Origin: Amycolatopsis xylanica
GTDB taxonomy: Bacteria > Actinomycetota > Actinomycetes > Mycobacteriales > Pseudonocardiaceae
Assembly: GCF_900107045.1 (NCBI RefSeq)
Contig: NZ_FNON01000001.1
Coordinates: 62,001-126,000, forward strand
Length of the DNA stretch: 64,000 bases
Reading direction: 5' to 3'
The translations under genes and the position numbers were made by a program. Below are positions 48,979 to 57,462 of the stretch, piece after piece (the first letter of the stretch is position 1; each line of letters opens with the position of its first letter). The notes under the pieces were generated by a model that saw only the letters and a list, made by a program, of their open reading frames with translations, was not told where the DNA came from and did not search any database.

Positions 48979-49033
48979 GGTTGATGTGCAGGCTTTTCGG
49001 CCACCCAGCGGCCGAAAACCCAACACATCAACC
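48979..49033. terminator. Long stem-loop downstream of the HNH gene
   Basis: GGTTGATGTG (48979-48988) pairs with CACATCAACC (49024-49033), and an inner stem TTTTCGGCC / GGCCGAAAA lies within. It is about 130 bp after the HNH stop; a U-run is absent, as usual in actinobacteria. Confidence 0.55.
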
Positions 49034-49148
49034 ACCCTGAGCCCTCACAGAAAACCTCGGCCGGACCATTACGCCGCCGACCACCTACCCGATCACCCTT
49101 GCTGCCCCCATCGCACCCCACGACCAAGGCAGCCCAATCCAGCGTCAA

Positions 49149-49283
49149 GGCAGGCAGCAAGTACCGGCCGAGGCTTCCGGTGAGCCCAATCGGCGTTGTG
49201 CCACTGTGCCCTCGGTCCGTATGGATATTTCCGCGGTGACCCACTACGCGGCCCGACCCCACGAGCGGAAATGTTCATACGGG
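49149..49283. repeat. Right inverted repeat flanking the DUF222-HNH gene
   Basis: Inverted, diverged copy (about three quarters identical by eye) of 47383-47516, including the hairpin arms at 49217-49234 and 49265-49282 with a 30-nt spacer related to the left one. Confidence 0.75.
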
Positions 49284-49422
49284 ACCGCCCTAGATGCGAC
49301 CCAGACAAACCCGAAACCCAGGGTTGCTTCCGCGGCCGCCGGCAACACTCACGAACCAGCCAGGGTGAGCCAGCGGCATCAAATGGCGTGATCTGCCTTC
49401 GGATTTCCCGCCGTGGTAGACG

Positions 49423-49888
49423 GTGCGTGGATTCTTCATGCGCTGGTCCAAGAACGAGGTATTCGAGGAGATCGACGGCCGCAAACGCCACATCGTCACT
49501 GACAACCAAGGGTTACTGCTGGCCACCGCCACCATCCTGCAAGATCGCGCTGCACGCCCTCCAGTGCGAGGTGAGCTGGGGCTGGGCCGATGGCGACTGT
49601 ACTAGCGCCGACCTAGTCGACTGGGCGAGGAAAAACCTCGCGATGACACTCGACATCGTCAAGAAAGTCGCCGGGCAGAAAACCTTCGCCATCCTGCCCC
49701 GACGCTGGGTCGTCGAACGAGCCTTCTCTTGGATCGCCCAAGCCAGACGCAAGGTCCGCGACAACGAACGCCTCCCCGGCCACTTCACTATGATGCCTAG
49801 GCTCCTGACCCGGGCAGGCCACGCCGCCGTCGGCCTTACACGGAACGTGGGCTTGATGAAAGCTCCCTCGGCGGACCGAACTTGGTGA
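49423..49888 (+). pseudogene. Decayed IS5-type DDE transposase
   Basis: Two fragments in different frames. The first (49432-49560) reads IDGRKRHIVTDNQGLLLATATI, the region around a catalytic Asp of IS5-family transposases. The second (about 49585-49888) reads WVVERAFSWIAQARRKVRDNERLPGHF, the C-terminal Glu region (WVVER). A frameshift or small deletion near 49540-49590 separates them, and the N-terminal part is missing. No terminal repeats were recognised. Confidence 0.65.
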
Positions 49889-49931
49889 GCGCGAGCCGCG
49901 TCAGGGCACGTCACGTTCGGGGCACCGCCGT

Positions 49932-49960
49932 CAGAACCGGCCGCAAACCCTCACAACCCC
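49932..49960. repeat. Degenerate right half of a family A palindrome
   Basis: AGAACCGGCCGCAA followed by CCTCACAACCCC resembles the right half of family A with two changes in CACTCACGAC. No matching left half is adjacent; the transposase remnant lies on that side, so an insertion or deletion may have removed it. Confidence 0.5.
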
Positions 49961-50103
49961 GGTGAGCAAGAAACCACCCGATTGCCTCTCGACTTAGTTG
50001 AAGCTTTGGATAAAGTGGAACGGCGTCGCGGAGGGGACTTGTGCGGTACCCGGCGGGCCATGTCGGTCCCCCTCGCGGCGACTACACGCCGTAGGCTCAG
50101 GGG

Positions 50104-51306
50104 ATGAGCGCGGCATCAACCACCGACCATCCGATGGTCGAAACCCGGCACCAGACGCAGCTGCTCACGCTGCTGCGGGACGAGGGCCCGATGTCACGGG
50201 TCGAGCTGGGGGAGCGGCTGGAACTGCCGCGTGCGCGGGTGGCCGTCGAGGTGGGCAGGCTCGCTGAGATCGGGCTGGTCGAGACTGCGGGGCCGTCGGC
50301 GAGCCGGGGTGGGCGGCGGTCGACGCTGGTGCGGCTCGATCCGGGGCTGCGGGTGCTCGCGGTCGATGTCGGTGCGACGTCGGTCGGGGTTGCCGTCACC
50401 GACGCCTCCTGCGAAGTGCTCACGCATACCGTTGAGGACTGCGATGTGCGGCAGGGGCCGCATCCGGTGTTGCGGCGGGTGGCCGAACTCGCGGTGAAGG
50501 TGCGCGAAGAGGTGCCGGGCAAGCTGATCGCCGCCGGGATCGGGCTGCCGGGGCCGGTGAGTTTCGCCGAAGGTATGGCGGTCGCGCCGCCGATCATGCC
50601 GGGGTGGGACCGGTTCTCCGTGCGTGATCATCTCGGGGGACTGTGGAGCTGTCCGGTGACCGTGGACAACGACGTCAACGCGATGGCGCTCGGGGAGCGG
50701 CACGCGGGGGTCGCGCGGTCGACCGATGACCTCGTCTTCGTCAAGATCGGGACCGGGATCGGCTGCGGGATCGTGCTCGGCGGCAAGGTGTACCGGGGTG
50801 TCGCGGGGACCGCGGGCGACATCGGGCACATCCGGCTCGACGACTACGGCCCGACGTGCGCGTGTGGTGAGGTCGGCTGTCTCGAGGCGTACTTCGGCGG
50901 AGCCGCGCTGGCGCGTGATGGGTTGACGCTCGCGCGCAGCGGGCGGTCGGCGTTCCTCGCCGAGGCGGCGGCCGAGCGGGGGACGGTCACCGCGCAGGAT
51001 GTCGGGCGGGCCGCGGCGGCGGGGGACTTCGGCGCCGTGAACCTCATTCGCGATGGCGGGCGCAGGCTCGGCCAGGTGGTCGCCTCGCTCGTGTGCTTCA
51101 TCAACCCGGGCATGGTCGTGATCGGCGGCGGGGTCGCGCAGCTCGGTCATCAGCTGCTCGCCGAGGTGCGCGGCGCGGTGTACCGGCGGTCGCTGCCGCT
51201 GGCCACCGGCAACCTTCCGATCGTGCTTTCCGAGCTCGGTGACACCGCCGGGGTGATCGGCGCGGCGTGGTCCGCGACCGATCGGGCATTCACCCTAAGC
51301 AGCTGA
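50104..51306 (+). CDS. ROK-family protein with N-terminal helix-turn-helix
   Basis: A 400-aa regulator of the NagC/Mlc/XylR type. A winged helix-turn-helix is at about 15-70 (LLTLLRDEGPMSRVELGERLELPRARVAVEVGRLAEIGLV), followed by the ROK sugar-kinase fold: VLAVDVGATSVGVAV, DNDVNAMALGE, KIGTGIGCGIVLGGKVYRG, GDIGHIRLDD and the zinc motif CACGEVGCLEAYF. TAGGCT (50093-50098) lies 5 nt before the ATG, so the mRNA may be leaderless. It probably senses a sugar or cyclitol and controls the downstream importer. A strong hairpin separates it from the next gene. Confidence 0.87.
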   Translation: MSAASTTDHPMVETRHQTQLLTLLRDEGPMSRVELGERLELPRARVAVEVGRLAEIGLVETAGPSASRGGRRSTLVRLDPGLRVLAVDVGATSVGVAVTDASCEVLTHTVEDCDVRQGPHPVLRRVAELAVKVREEVPGKLIAAGIGLPGPVSFAEGMAVAPPIMPGWDRFSVRDHLGGLWSCPVTVDNDVNAMALGERHAGVARSTDDLVFVKIGTGIGCGIVLGGKVYRGVAGTAGDIGHIRLDDYGPTCACGEVGCLEAYFGGAALARDGLTLARSGRSAFLAEAAAERGTVTAQDVGRAAAAGDFGAVNLIRDGGRRLGQVVASLVCFINPGMVVIGGGVAQLGHQLLAEVRGAVYRRSLPLATGNLPIVLSELGDTAGVIGAAWSATDRAFTLSS

Positions 51307-51336
51307 GCCAACTCACCTAGTAGTGCTCAGATCAAG

Positions 51337-51367
51337 CAGACTTTCGCACTCGAAGTGCGAAAGTCTG
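51337..51367. terminator. Perfect 14-bp stem-loop
   Basis: CAGACTTTCGCACT (51337-51350), loop CGA, AGTGCGAAAGTCTG (51354-51367). It lies 31 bp after the first ROK gene stop and ends that transcript, or it shields the downstream operon. Confidence 0.7.
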
Positions 51368-51502
51368 TGTCTGATCCTGCGACTAATCGGGTGACAAGGT
51401 CGGACAAGACCTTAAATTCACCTTGACGAGTGACACACGCCACCCTACTTTCGCTGCCTGAGTAACAAAGTTTGCTCGGTCGGTGGCAAAAGTGGGGACA
51501 AC

Positions 51503-52705
51503 GTGGTCGTGATGGACAGCCCGCGCGTGGCGAACCTTGCCGCGCTCTTGCGCGCGCTGCGCGAGGGTCCGCTGTCGCGCACGCAGCTCGCCACGCGCTG
51601 CGGGATCACCAAGGCCGCCGTCTCCGGACTGGTCACCGAGCTCTCCGAACGCGGGCTCGTCCGCGCGGCAGGCGTGCTCACCGGCGGCAACGGCAGGCCC
51701 AGTCAGCTGGTCGAACTCTGCGGCGCGAGCGCACACGGGCTCGCGCTGAGCATCGAGGCCGACCGGTTCGCCGCGGTCGTCGTCGACCTCAACGGCCGGG
51801 TCATCGCCGAGGAGGCCGAGTCCGCCGACGTCCCCGCGCTCGGCCTGCACCGCGGCATGGACGAACTCGCGCTGCTCGCCAAGCGCGTGCTGCCCTCGGA
51901 CGGGAGCCGCCCGGTCGGGGTCACCATCTCCGTGCCCGGCCTGGTCGACTCGGCCGCCGCCGTGCTCCGGTTCGCGCCGACCCTGCGCTGGCGCGACGCC
52001 GAGATCGCCGACTTGATGGCCGCGCGGCTCCAGCTGCCCGCCGACGCTATCGCCGTCGACAACGAGGCCAACCTCGGCGCGATCGGCGAATCCGTCGCGG
52101 GCGCGGGCGTCGGCGTGCGCGAACTCTTCTACCTCTCCGGTGGCATCGGGGTGGGCGCCGGACTCATCTCCGCGGGCTCGGTTTTGCGCGGTGCGCGCGG
52201 TTTCGCCGGCGAGGTCGGCCACGTCGCCGTCGATCCCAATGGCGACCAATGTCCTTGCGGCCGCGCGGGGTGCCTGGAGACCAAGGCCGGGCTCGCCGCC
52301 GTGCTGCGGGCCGCCGCGCCGCCGGGTGACTTGCTGCACGACCCCGCTCTCGGTGTCGACGGCCGGGTCGCGTTGCTGCGTGAGCGGGTTCTCCGCGGTG
52401 ACCGCCGCGCCGCCACGGCCGTGCTCGAACTCGGCGTCGCGCTCGGCATCGCACTGTCCACTGTGGTCGACGTGCTCGACCCGGATGTCGTGATACTGGG
52501 CGGATACTTCGCCGAGCTCGGCGCCTGGCTGGTCGAGCCGATCCGCATCGAACTCGCCGCGCGCCCGCTCGGCACCGCCGCGCGCTGCCGCGTCGAACCG
52601 TCCCCGCTCGGCACGTCCGCCCCGCTCCGGGGCGCGGCACACCTGGCGACCGAACGGCTGTTCGCCGATCCAACCCTGATCCCACTCGTGGAGGCGTCGG
52701 TATGA
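51503..52705 (+). CDS. ROK-family transcriptional regulator of the ABC/EBO-type operon
   Basis: A 400-aa second ROK regulator: helix-turn-helix at about 12-65 (LLRALREGPLSRTQLATRCGITKAAVSGLVTELSERGLV), then the ROK domain with DNEANLGAIGE, LSGGIGVGAGLISAG, GEVGHVAVDP and the zinc motif CPCGRAGCLETK. The start may be GTG 51503, GTG 51509 or ATG 51512 (GGGGA upstream). It overlaps the ABC ATPase gene (ATGA, 52702-52705), so it is the first gene of the operon. Probably a repressor relieved by the imported compound. Confidence 0.87.
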   Translation: MVVMDSPRVANLAALLRALREGPLSRTQLATRCGITKAAVSGLVTELSERGLVRAAGVLTGGNGRPSQLVELCGASAHGLALSIEADRFAAVVVDLNGRVIAEEAESADVPALGLHRGMDELALLAKRVLPSDGSRPVGVTISVPGLVDSAAAVLRFAPTLRWRDAEIADLMAARLQLPADAIAVDNEANLGAIGESVAGAGVGVRELFYLSGGIGVGAGLISAGSVLRGARGFAGEVGHVAVDPNGDQCPCGRAGCLETKAGLAAVLRAAAPPGDLLHDPALGVDGRVALLRERVLRGDRRAATAVLELGVALGIALSTVVDVLDPDVVILGGYFAELGAWLVEPIRIELAARPLGTAARCRVEPSPLGTSAPLRGAAHLATERLFADPTLIPLVEASV

Positions 52706-54201
52706 GCTTGCTTTCCGTACGCGGGATCGTGAAGACGTTCCCCGGTGTCCGCGCGCTCGGCGGGGTCGACTTCGACGTCGAACCCGGCGAGGTGCACTGC
52801 CTGCTCGGCCAGAACGGCGCGGGCAAGTCGACCCTGATCAAGGTGCTCGCCGGCGCGCACCGCCCTGACGAAGGCGAGATCACCTGGCAGGGCGAGCCGG
52901 TCACGCTCGCCTCGCCGGTCGACGCGCTCAAGCTCGGCATCGCCACCATGTACCAGGAACTCGACCTGGTACCGGGACTTTCCGTCGCGGAGAACATCTT
53001 CCTCGGCCGCGAGCCCGCCAAGTTCGGGTTCAGCCGGGTCGCCTACGCCCGCGCCGAAGCCGCCAGGCTGATGACCAGGCTCGGCCATCCCGAGATCCGG
53101 CCGGGCACCGAGGTCGGCAAGCTCTCGGCGGCGGGCCAGCAGCTGGTCTCCATGGCCAGGGCGCTCGCGCACGACGCCAAGCTGCTCGTGATGGACGAGC
53201 CGACCGCCGCGCTCGCGGGCGAAGAGGTCGACAATCTCTTCCGCATCGTCGAGGAGCTGACGGCCGAGGGCGTCGCGATCGTCTACATCTCGCACCGGCT
53301 CGAAGAACTGCGCCGGATCGGGCACCGGGTGACCGTGCTCAAGGACGGCAAGACCGTCGGCACCGGGCTCGACGCCCGCACCACGCCGACCGCCGACCTC
53401 GTCCAGCTGATGGCCGGACGCAAGGTGGAGACCGTGTTCGGGCCACGGCACGAAGAGCACGTCCGGGACACCGAAGTCCTTCAGGTGCGAGGACTTTCGC
53501 GCGCGGGCGAATTCGAGGACGTCAGCTTCAGCGTGCGCGCGGGCGAAGTGCTCGGCATCGCGGGCCTTGTCGGCTCGGGACGCAGCGAGCTGCTCGAAAC
53601 GATCTTCGGCGCCCGCCCGGCCGACACCGGATCCGTGACCGTCGACGGGAAAAAGCTCCGTCTTGGCAGCGTCTCCGGCGCGGTGAAGGCGGGCATCGGA
53701 CTCGCGCCGGAAGAGCGCAAGAGCCAGGGCCTGCTGCTCGATCTCCCGGTCGTCCACAACGTGACGCTCGCCAGCCTCACCCGGTACGCGACGCTCGGCT
53801 TCACCGAACGCGCGAAGGAACTCGAGGACGCGGGGGAGAGCCTGCGGCGCCTCGACCTGCGGCCCGCCGACCCGCACCGGATCGTCGGCACGCTCTCCGG
53901 CGGCAACCAGCAGAAGGCCGTGCTCGCGCGGTGGCTGGTGCGCGGCTGCCGCGTGCTGCTGCTCGACGAGCCGACGCGCGGTGTCGACGTCGGCGCGCGG
54001 GCCGAGCTGTACCGGCTGATCAGCGAACTGGCCGCGACCGGGGTGGCGATCGTGCTGGTCTCCAGCGAGATCCCGGAGGTGCTCGGCCTGTCCGACCGGG
54101 TGCTGGTGCTGCGCGAAGGACGTGTACTGGCCGAACGCCCGTCGGCGGACCTCACCGAAGCGGACGTGCTCGACGTGATTCTCGAAGGGAGTGCGGCGTG
54201 A
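52702..54201 (+). CDS. Sugar/cyclitol ABC importer, ATP-binding protein (RbsA type)
   Basis: A 499-aa cytosolic ATPase with two fused ABC domains, as in RbsA/XylG. The first has Walker A GQNGAGKSTLIKVLAG, a signature in KLSAAGQQLV and Walker B LLVMDEPTAAL; the second has the degenerate Walker A GLVGSGRSELLETIFG, LSGGNQQKAVLARWL and LLLDEPTRGVD. This is the normal pattern of the CUT2 family (ribose, xylose, galactose, myo-inositol). It overlaps its neighbours on both sides. Confidence 0.92.
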   Translation: MSLLSVRGIVKTFPGVRALGGVDFDVEPGEVHCLLGQNGAGKSTLIKVLAGAHRPDEGEITWQGEPVTLASPVDALKLGIATMYQELDLVPGLSVAENIFLGREPAKFGFSRVAYARAEAARLMTRLGHPEIRPGTEVGKLSAAGQQLVSMARALAHDAKLLVMDEPTAALAGEEVDNLFRIVEELTAEGVAIVYISHRLEELRRIGHRVTVLKDGKTVGTGLDARTTPTADLVQLMAGRKVETVFGPRHEEHVRDTEVLQVRGLSRAGEFEDVSFSVRAGEVLGIAGLVGSGRSELLETIFGARPADTGSVTVDGKKLRLGSVSGAVKAGIGLAPEERKSQGLLLDLPVVHNVTLASLTRYATLGFTERAKELEDAGESLRRLDLRPADPHRIVGTLSGGNQQKAVLARWLVRGCRVLLLDEPTRGVDVGARAELYRLISELAATGVAIVLVSSEIPEVLGLSDRVLVLREGRVLAERPSADLTEADVLDVILEGSAA

Positions 54202-55211
54202 CAGAGACGGTGCTGGTGACCGAACCGGAGAAGCCATTGCCCGCCAAGGAAAAGCGGTTCCTCTGGGGTGCCGACCCGCGCCTGGTGGGGCTCGGCGGCG
54301 TGCTGGTGATCCTGTGCCTGGCCGGGCAGCTCACCCGGCCCGACCAGTTCTTCACCGAAGGCAACATCTCGACCATCCTCCGGCTGGCCGCCGCGATCGG
54401 CGTGGTCAGCGTGGGGATGACCTTCGTGATCATCAGCGGCGGCATCGATCTGTCGGTCGGCTCGATCGTCGCGTTGTCCAGCGTCTGGCTGACCACGCTC
54501 GCCACCCAGTCGTACGGGCCGTTCGTGATGGTGATCTGCGGGCTCGCGGTCGGCCTCGGCTGCGGCCTGATCAACGGGATACTGGTCTCCTACGGCAAGA
54601 TCGTGCCGTTCATCGCGACGCTGGCGATGTACGTCTCGGCACGCGGGCTCGCCGAGCGGATCAGCGGCCGCCGGACCCAGGTCGTCGCCGAGACCGGCTT
54701 CCTCGACTTCTTCCGGGGCGACCTCCTCGGCATCCCGGTGCTGATCTGGATGTTCGCGCTGGTCTTCGTGGTCGGCTGGATCCTGTTGAACCGCACCACC
54801 TTTGGCCGCCGCACCTATGCGGTCGGCGGCAACGCCGAGGCCTCGCGGCTCGCGGGCATCAACGTCAAGCGGCACACCGCGCTCGTCTACGGCGTCGCCG
54901 GGCTCTGCTGCGGAATCGCCGCGCTGATGGTCGTCGCGCGCACCACCGCGGGCGCGTCGACCAACGGCACGCTCTACGAGCTCGACGCGATCGCGGCGGT
55001 CGTCATCGGCGGCACGCTGCTGACCGGTGGCCGCGGCTCGCTCGTCGGCACGCTGATCGGGGTGCTGATCTTCACCGTGCTGTCCAACCTCTTCACGCTC
55101 AACAACCTGGACACCGACATCCAGAACATCGCCAAGGGCGTGATCATCGTGCTCGCCGCCCTGCTGCAGTTCCGCGCCCGCAAGACCAAGACCAGTGGAG
55201 GGTCGTCATGA
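54198..55211 (+). CDS. Sugar/cyclitol ABC importer, permease (RbsC type)
   Basis: A 337-aa membrane protein with 8-10 helices. The conserved CUT2 permease stretch is seen (AAAIGVVSVGMTFVIISGGIDLSVGSIVALSSV) and YELDAIAAVVIGGTLLTGGRGSLVGTLIGVL. The start GTG 54198 overlaps the ATPase stop (GTGA). The N-terminus is cytoplasmic and charged. Confidence 0.92.
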   Translation: MTETVLVTEPEKPLPAKEKRFLWGADPRLVGLGGVLVILCLAGQLTRPDQFFTEGNISTILRLAAAIGVVSVGMTFVIISGGIDLSVGSIVALSSVWLTTLATQSYGPFVMVICGLAVGLGCGLINGILVSYGKIVPFIATLAMYVSARGLAERISGRRTQVVAETGFLDFFRGDLLGIPVLIWMFALVFVVGWILLNRTTFGRRTYAVGGNAEASRLAGINVKRHTALVYGVAGLCCGIAALMVVARTTAGASTNGTLYELDAIAAVVIGGTLLTGGRGSLVGTLIGVLIFTVLSNLFTLNNLDTDIQNIAKGVIIVLAALLQFRARKTKTSGGSS

Positions 55212-56257
55212 CCGGACAACCGTTACAGCGCCGTGGTTTCCTGCTCGGTGGCGCGGCCGTCGGCGCGGGCGCGCTGCTCGCCGCGTGCACCTCGAACGAG
55301 GCGCCGAAGGCCGAGGGCAACGCGCCGGTCGCCGCGGGGAACAGCGGCCAGCCCGGCAAGCCGGTCACCATCGGCTTCTCCGCGCCCGCCGCGGACCACG
55401 GCTGGATGGCCGCGATGACCAAGAACGCCAAGGCGCAGGCCGCGAAGTTCAGCGAGGTCACGCTCAACGCGACCGAGGGCACCAACGACGTCAACCAGCA
55501 GATCTCGCAGGTCGAGACGCTGATCAACGCCAAGGTCAACGTGCTGGTGATCCTGCCGTTCGACGGCAAGGCGCTCACCGCGGTCGGCCAGCAGGCGATG
55601 GACAAGGGCATCCCGGTGATCAACCTGGACCGCGTCTTCGACACCCCGCTCGCGTACCGCACCTGGATCGGCGGCGACAACTACCGCATGGGCGTCAACG
55701 CGGGCAACTACATCGCCGCGCAGATGAAGGCCAAGGGCATCACCGCCCCGATCATCGGCGAGGTCGCCGGGATCGACTCACTGCCGTTGACCCAGGAACG
55801 CAGCAAGGGCTACAAGGACGCGTTGGCACGGCACGGTTTCCAGGTCGGGCCGCGCGTCTCCGCGCAGTTCACCCCGGAGTCCGGTGAGGCGCAGACCGCG
55901 AACCTGCTGCAGTCGGCCGCCAAGCTCGACGCGCTGTGGAACCACGACGACGACCAGGGCGTCGGCGTCAACGCGGCGATCCAGAACGCGGGCCGCAAGG
56001 ACTTCCTGATGGTCGGCGGCGCCGGCTCGAAGAACATGATGAACCTGATCAAGGCCGACGCCTCGCCGATCAAGGCGACGGTCCTGTACAGCCCGTCGAT
56101 GGCGTCCACGGCCATCGCGCTGGCGCGGCTGCTCGGCCAGTCGAAGGGGATCGGCGACTTCGCCGAGCACGAGATCCCGGCCGAGATCACCACCTATTCC
56201 GCGGTGGTCACCAAGGAGAACGTCGACCAGTACCTCGACGTCGGCTTCGACTCCTGA
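55208..56257 (+). CDS. Sugar/cyclitol ABC importer, Tat-exported lipoprotein binding protein
   Basis: A 349-aa periplasmic-binding protein. The N-terminus (MTGQPLQRRGFLLGGAAVGAGALLAAC) combines twin Arg with a lipobox LAAC, so it is folded before Tat export and then lipidated. The mature protein has the RbsB-type pentose/hexose binding fold (VTIGFSAPAADHGWMAAMTKNAKAQA, NVLVILPFDGKALTAVGQQAMDKGIPVINLDRVFDT, ALWNHDDDQGVGVNAAI). Ligand contacts such as the DRVF segment suit a sugar or inositol. It is coupled to the permease (ATGA overlap). Confidence 0.9.
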   Translation: MTGQPLQRRGFLLGGAAVGAGALLAACTSNEAPKAEGNAPVAAGNSGQPGKPVTIGFSAPAADHGWMAAMTKNAKAQAAKFSEVTLNATEGTNDVNQQISQVETLINAKVNVLVILPFDGKALTAVGQQAMDKGIPVINLDRVFDTPLAYRTWIGGDNYRMGVNAGNYIAAQMKAKGITAPIIGEVAGIDSLPLTQERSKGYKDALARHGFQVGPRVSAQFTPESGEAQTANLLQSAAKLDALWNHDDDQGVGVNAAIQNAGRKDFLMVGGAGSKNMMNLIKADASPIKATVLYSPSMASTAIALARLLGQSKGIGDFAEHEIPAEITTYSAVVTKENVDQYLDVGFDS

Positions 56258-56263
56258 CCCAGA

Positions 56264-56287
56264 CGGGATAAAGCCCGCTTTATCCCG
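56264..56287. repeat. Family B palindrome, single unit, inside the operon
   Basis: One GGGATAAAGC / GCTTTATCCC palindrome lies 6 nt after the binding-protein stop and 29 nt before the next ATG. This is the only family B copy between genes of the same strand in one apparent operon, where it could reduce read-through or stabilise the upstream mRNA. Confidence 0.75.
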
Positions 56288-56316
56288 GTCCGCACAGGCA
56301 AATGACAAGGAGGGGC

Positions 56317-57462
56317 ATGAGCCCGGCTGCAGGGGAAACCATCGGGATCGGCATGGTGGGCCACGCGTTCATGGGTGCGGTGCATTCGCACGCGTGGCGC
56401 AACGTGCACCGGTTCTTCGACACGCCGCTGGTCCCGAGACTCGCCGTGCTCGGCGGCCGTGACGAGACACGGGCCAAGGCCGCGGCGCAGAAGTTCGGCT
56501 GGGCCGCGGTCGAGACCGACTGGCGTGCGCTGATCGCCCGTGACGACGTCGACCTGATCGACATCTGCACGCCGGGCGACAGCCACGCCGAGATCGCGAT
56601 CGCCGCGCTCGAAGCCGGAAAACACGTGCTGTGCGAGAAACCGATGGCCAACACGGTCGCGGAAGCCGAGGCGATGGCCGAGGCCGCGCGCAAGGCGGGC
56701 GAGCGGGGCGTGCGGTCGATGGTGGCCTTCAACTACCGCCGCGTGCCCGCGCTCGCGCACGCCAGGAAGCTCGTGGCGAGTGGCGCGCTCGGCGACATCC
56801 GGCACGTGCGCAGTGTGTATCTGCAGGACTGGCTGTCCGACCCGAAGTCGCCCATGAGCTGGCGGCTGAACAAGGATCTCGCCGGTTCCGGCGCGCTGGG
56901 CGACCTCGGCGCGCACATCGTGGACGCCGCGCAGTTCGTCACCGGCGAGCTGATCACCGGGGTGTCCGCGCTGACCAACACCTTCGTTCACCAGCGGCCC
57001 GACGCGGCCGGTGGCGTCGGCGAGGTGACCGTCGACGACTGCGCGCTGTTCATCGGCCGGATGACCTCGGGTGCGGTCGCGAGCTTCGAGGCGACCCGCT
57101 ATGCCTTGGGGCGCAAGAACTCCATGCGGCTGGAGGTCAACGGGTCGAAGGCGAGCCTGGCGTTCGACTTCGAGTCGATGAACGAACTGTCCTGGTACGA
57201 CGGGACCGAGCCGCCGACCGAGGCCGGGTTCCGCCGGATCCTGGTCACCGAACCGCAGCACCCGTACGTCGGGGTCTGGTGGCCGCCCGGTCACCTGCTC
57301 GGCTACGAGCACACCTTCACCAACGAGGTCGCCGACCTGCTCACCGCGATCGGCGGCGGATATCACCCCGAACCGAGCTTCGACGACGGCCTGCGCGTGC
57401 AGCGGGTGCTCGGCGCGGTCGAGGAGAGCGCCGCGGCGGGCTCCGGCTGGCAGGAGGTCTGA
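56317..57462 (+). CDS. Gfo/Idh/MocA-family oxidoreductase
   Basis: A 381-aa NAD(P)-dependent dehydrogenase acting on a sugar or cyclitol. The Rossmann start (GIGMVGHAFMGAVHSHAW), VDLIDICTPGDSHAEIAIAALEAGKHVLCEKPMA with the catalytic Lys in CEKP, and the C-terminal beta-sheet domain are all typical; GALGDLGAHIVDAAQFV holds the conserved Asp/His. GGAGGGG precedes the ATG. It is the first gene after the importer and probably oxidises the imported compound, e.g. an inositol or a hexose. Confidence 0.88.
   Translation: MSPAAGETIGIGMVGHAFMGAVHSHAWRNVHRFFDTPLVPRLAVLGGRDETRAKAAAQKFGWAAVETDWRALIARDDVDLIDICTPGDSHAEIAIAALEAGKHVLCEKPMANTVAEAEAMAEAARKAGERGVRSMVAFNYRRVPALAHARKLVASGALGDIRHVRSVYLQDWLSDPKSPMSWRLNKDLAGSGALGDLGAHIVDAAQFVTGELITGVSALTNTFVHQRPDAAGGVGEVTVDDCALFIGRMTSGAVASFEATRYALGRKNSMRLEVNGSKASLAFDFESMNELSWYDGTEPPTEAGFRRILVTEPQHPYVGVWWPPGHLLGYEHTFTNEVADLLTAIGGGYHPEPSFDDGLRVQRVLGAVEESAAAGSGWQEV

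Larger units (their letters stand above)
48849..49422. other. Non-coding stretch between the HNH gene and a transposase remnant
   Basis: It holds a hairpin at 48979-49033, the right inverted repeat (49149-49283) and a short sequence resembling a family A half (AACACTCACGA near 49344). No convincing gene is visible on either strand. Confidence 0.55.

Noticed and set aside
47982..49262. Reverse-strand frame overlapping the HNH gene and running into the right inverted repeat
   Set aside because: I considered a second, inverted DUF222 gene, but no DUF222 or HNH residues appear; the frame is a shadow plus repeat translation.
49196..49560. First half of the 49196-49888 frame as the transposase N-terminus
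   Set aside because: It is translated inverted repeat and intergenic DNA; transposase-like residues in that frame begin only near 49585.
51447..51491. ACTTT...AAAGT inverted half-sites as a ROK operator
   Set aside because: Only five bases pair reliably across a 15-nt gap; too weak to call without a second site.
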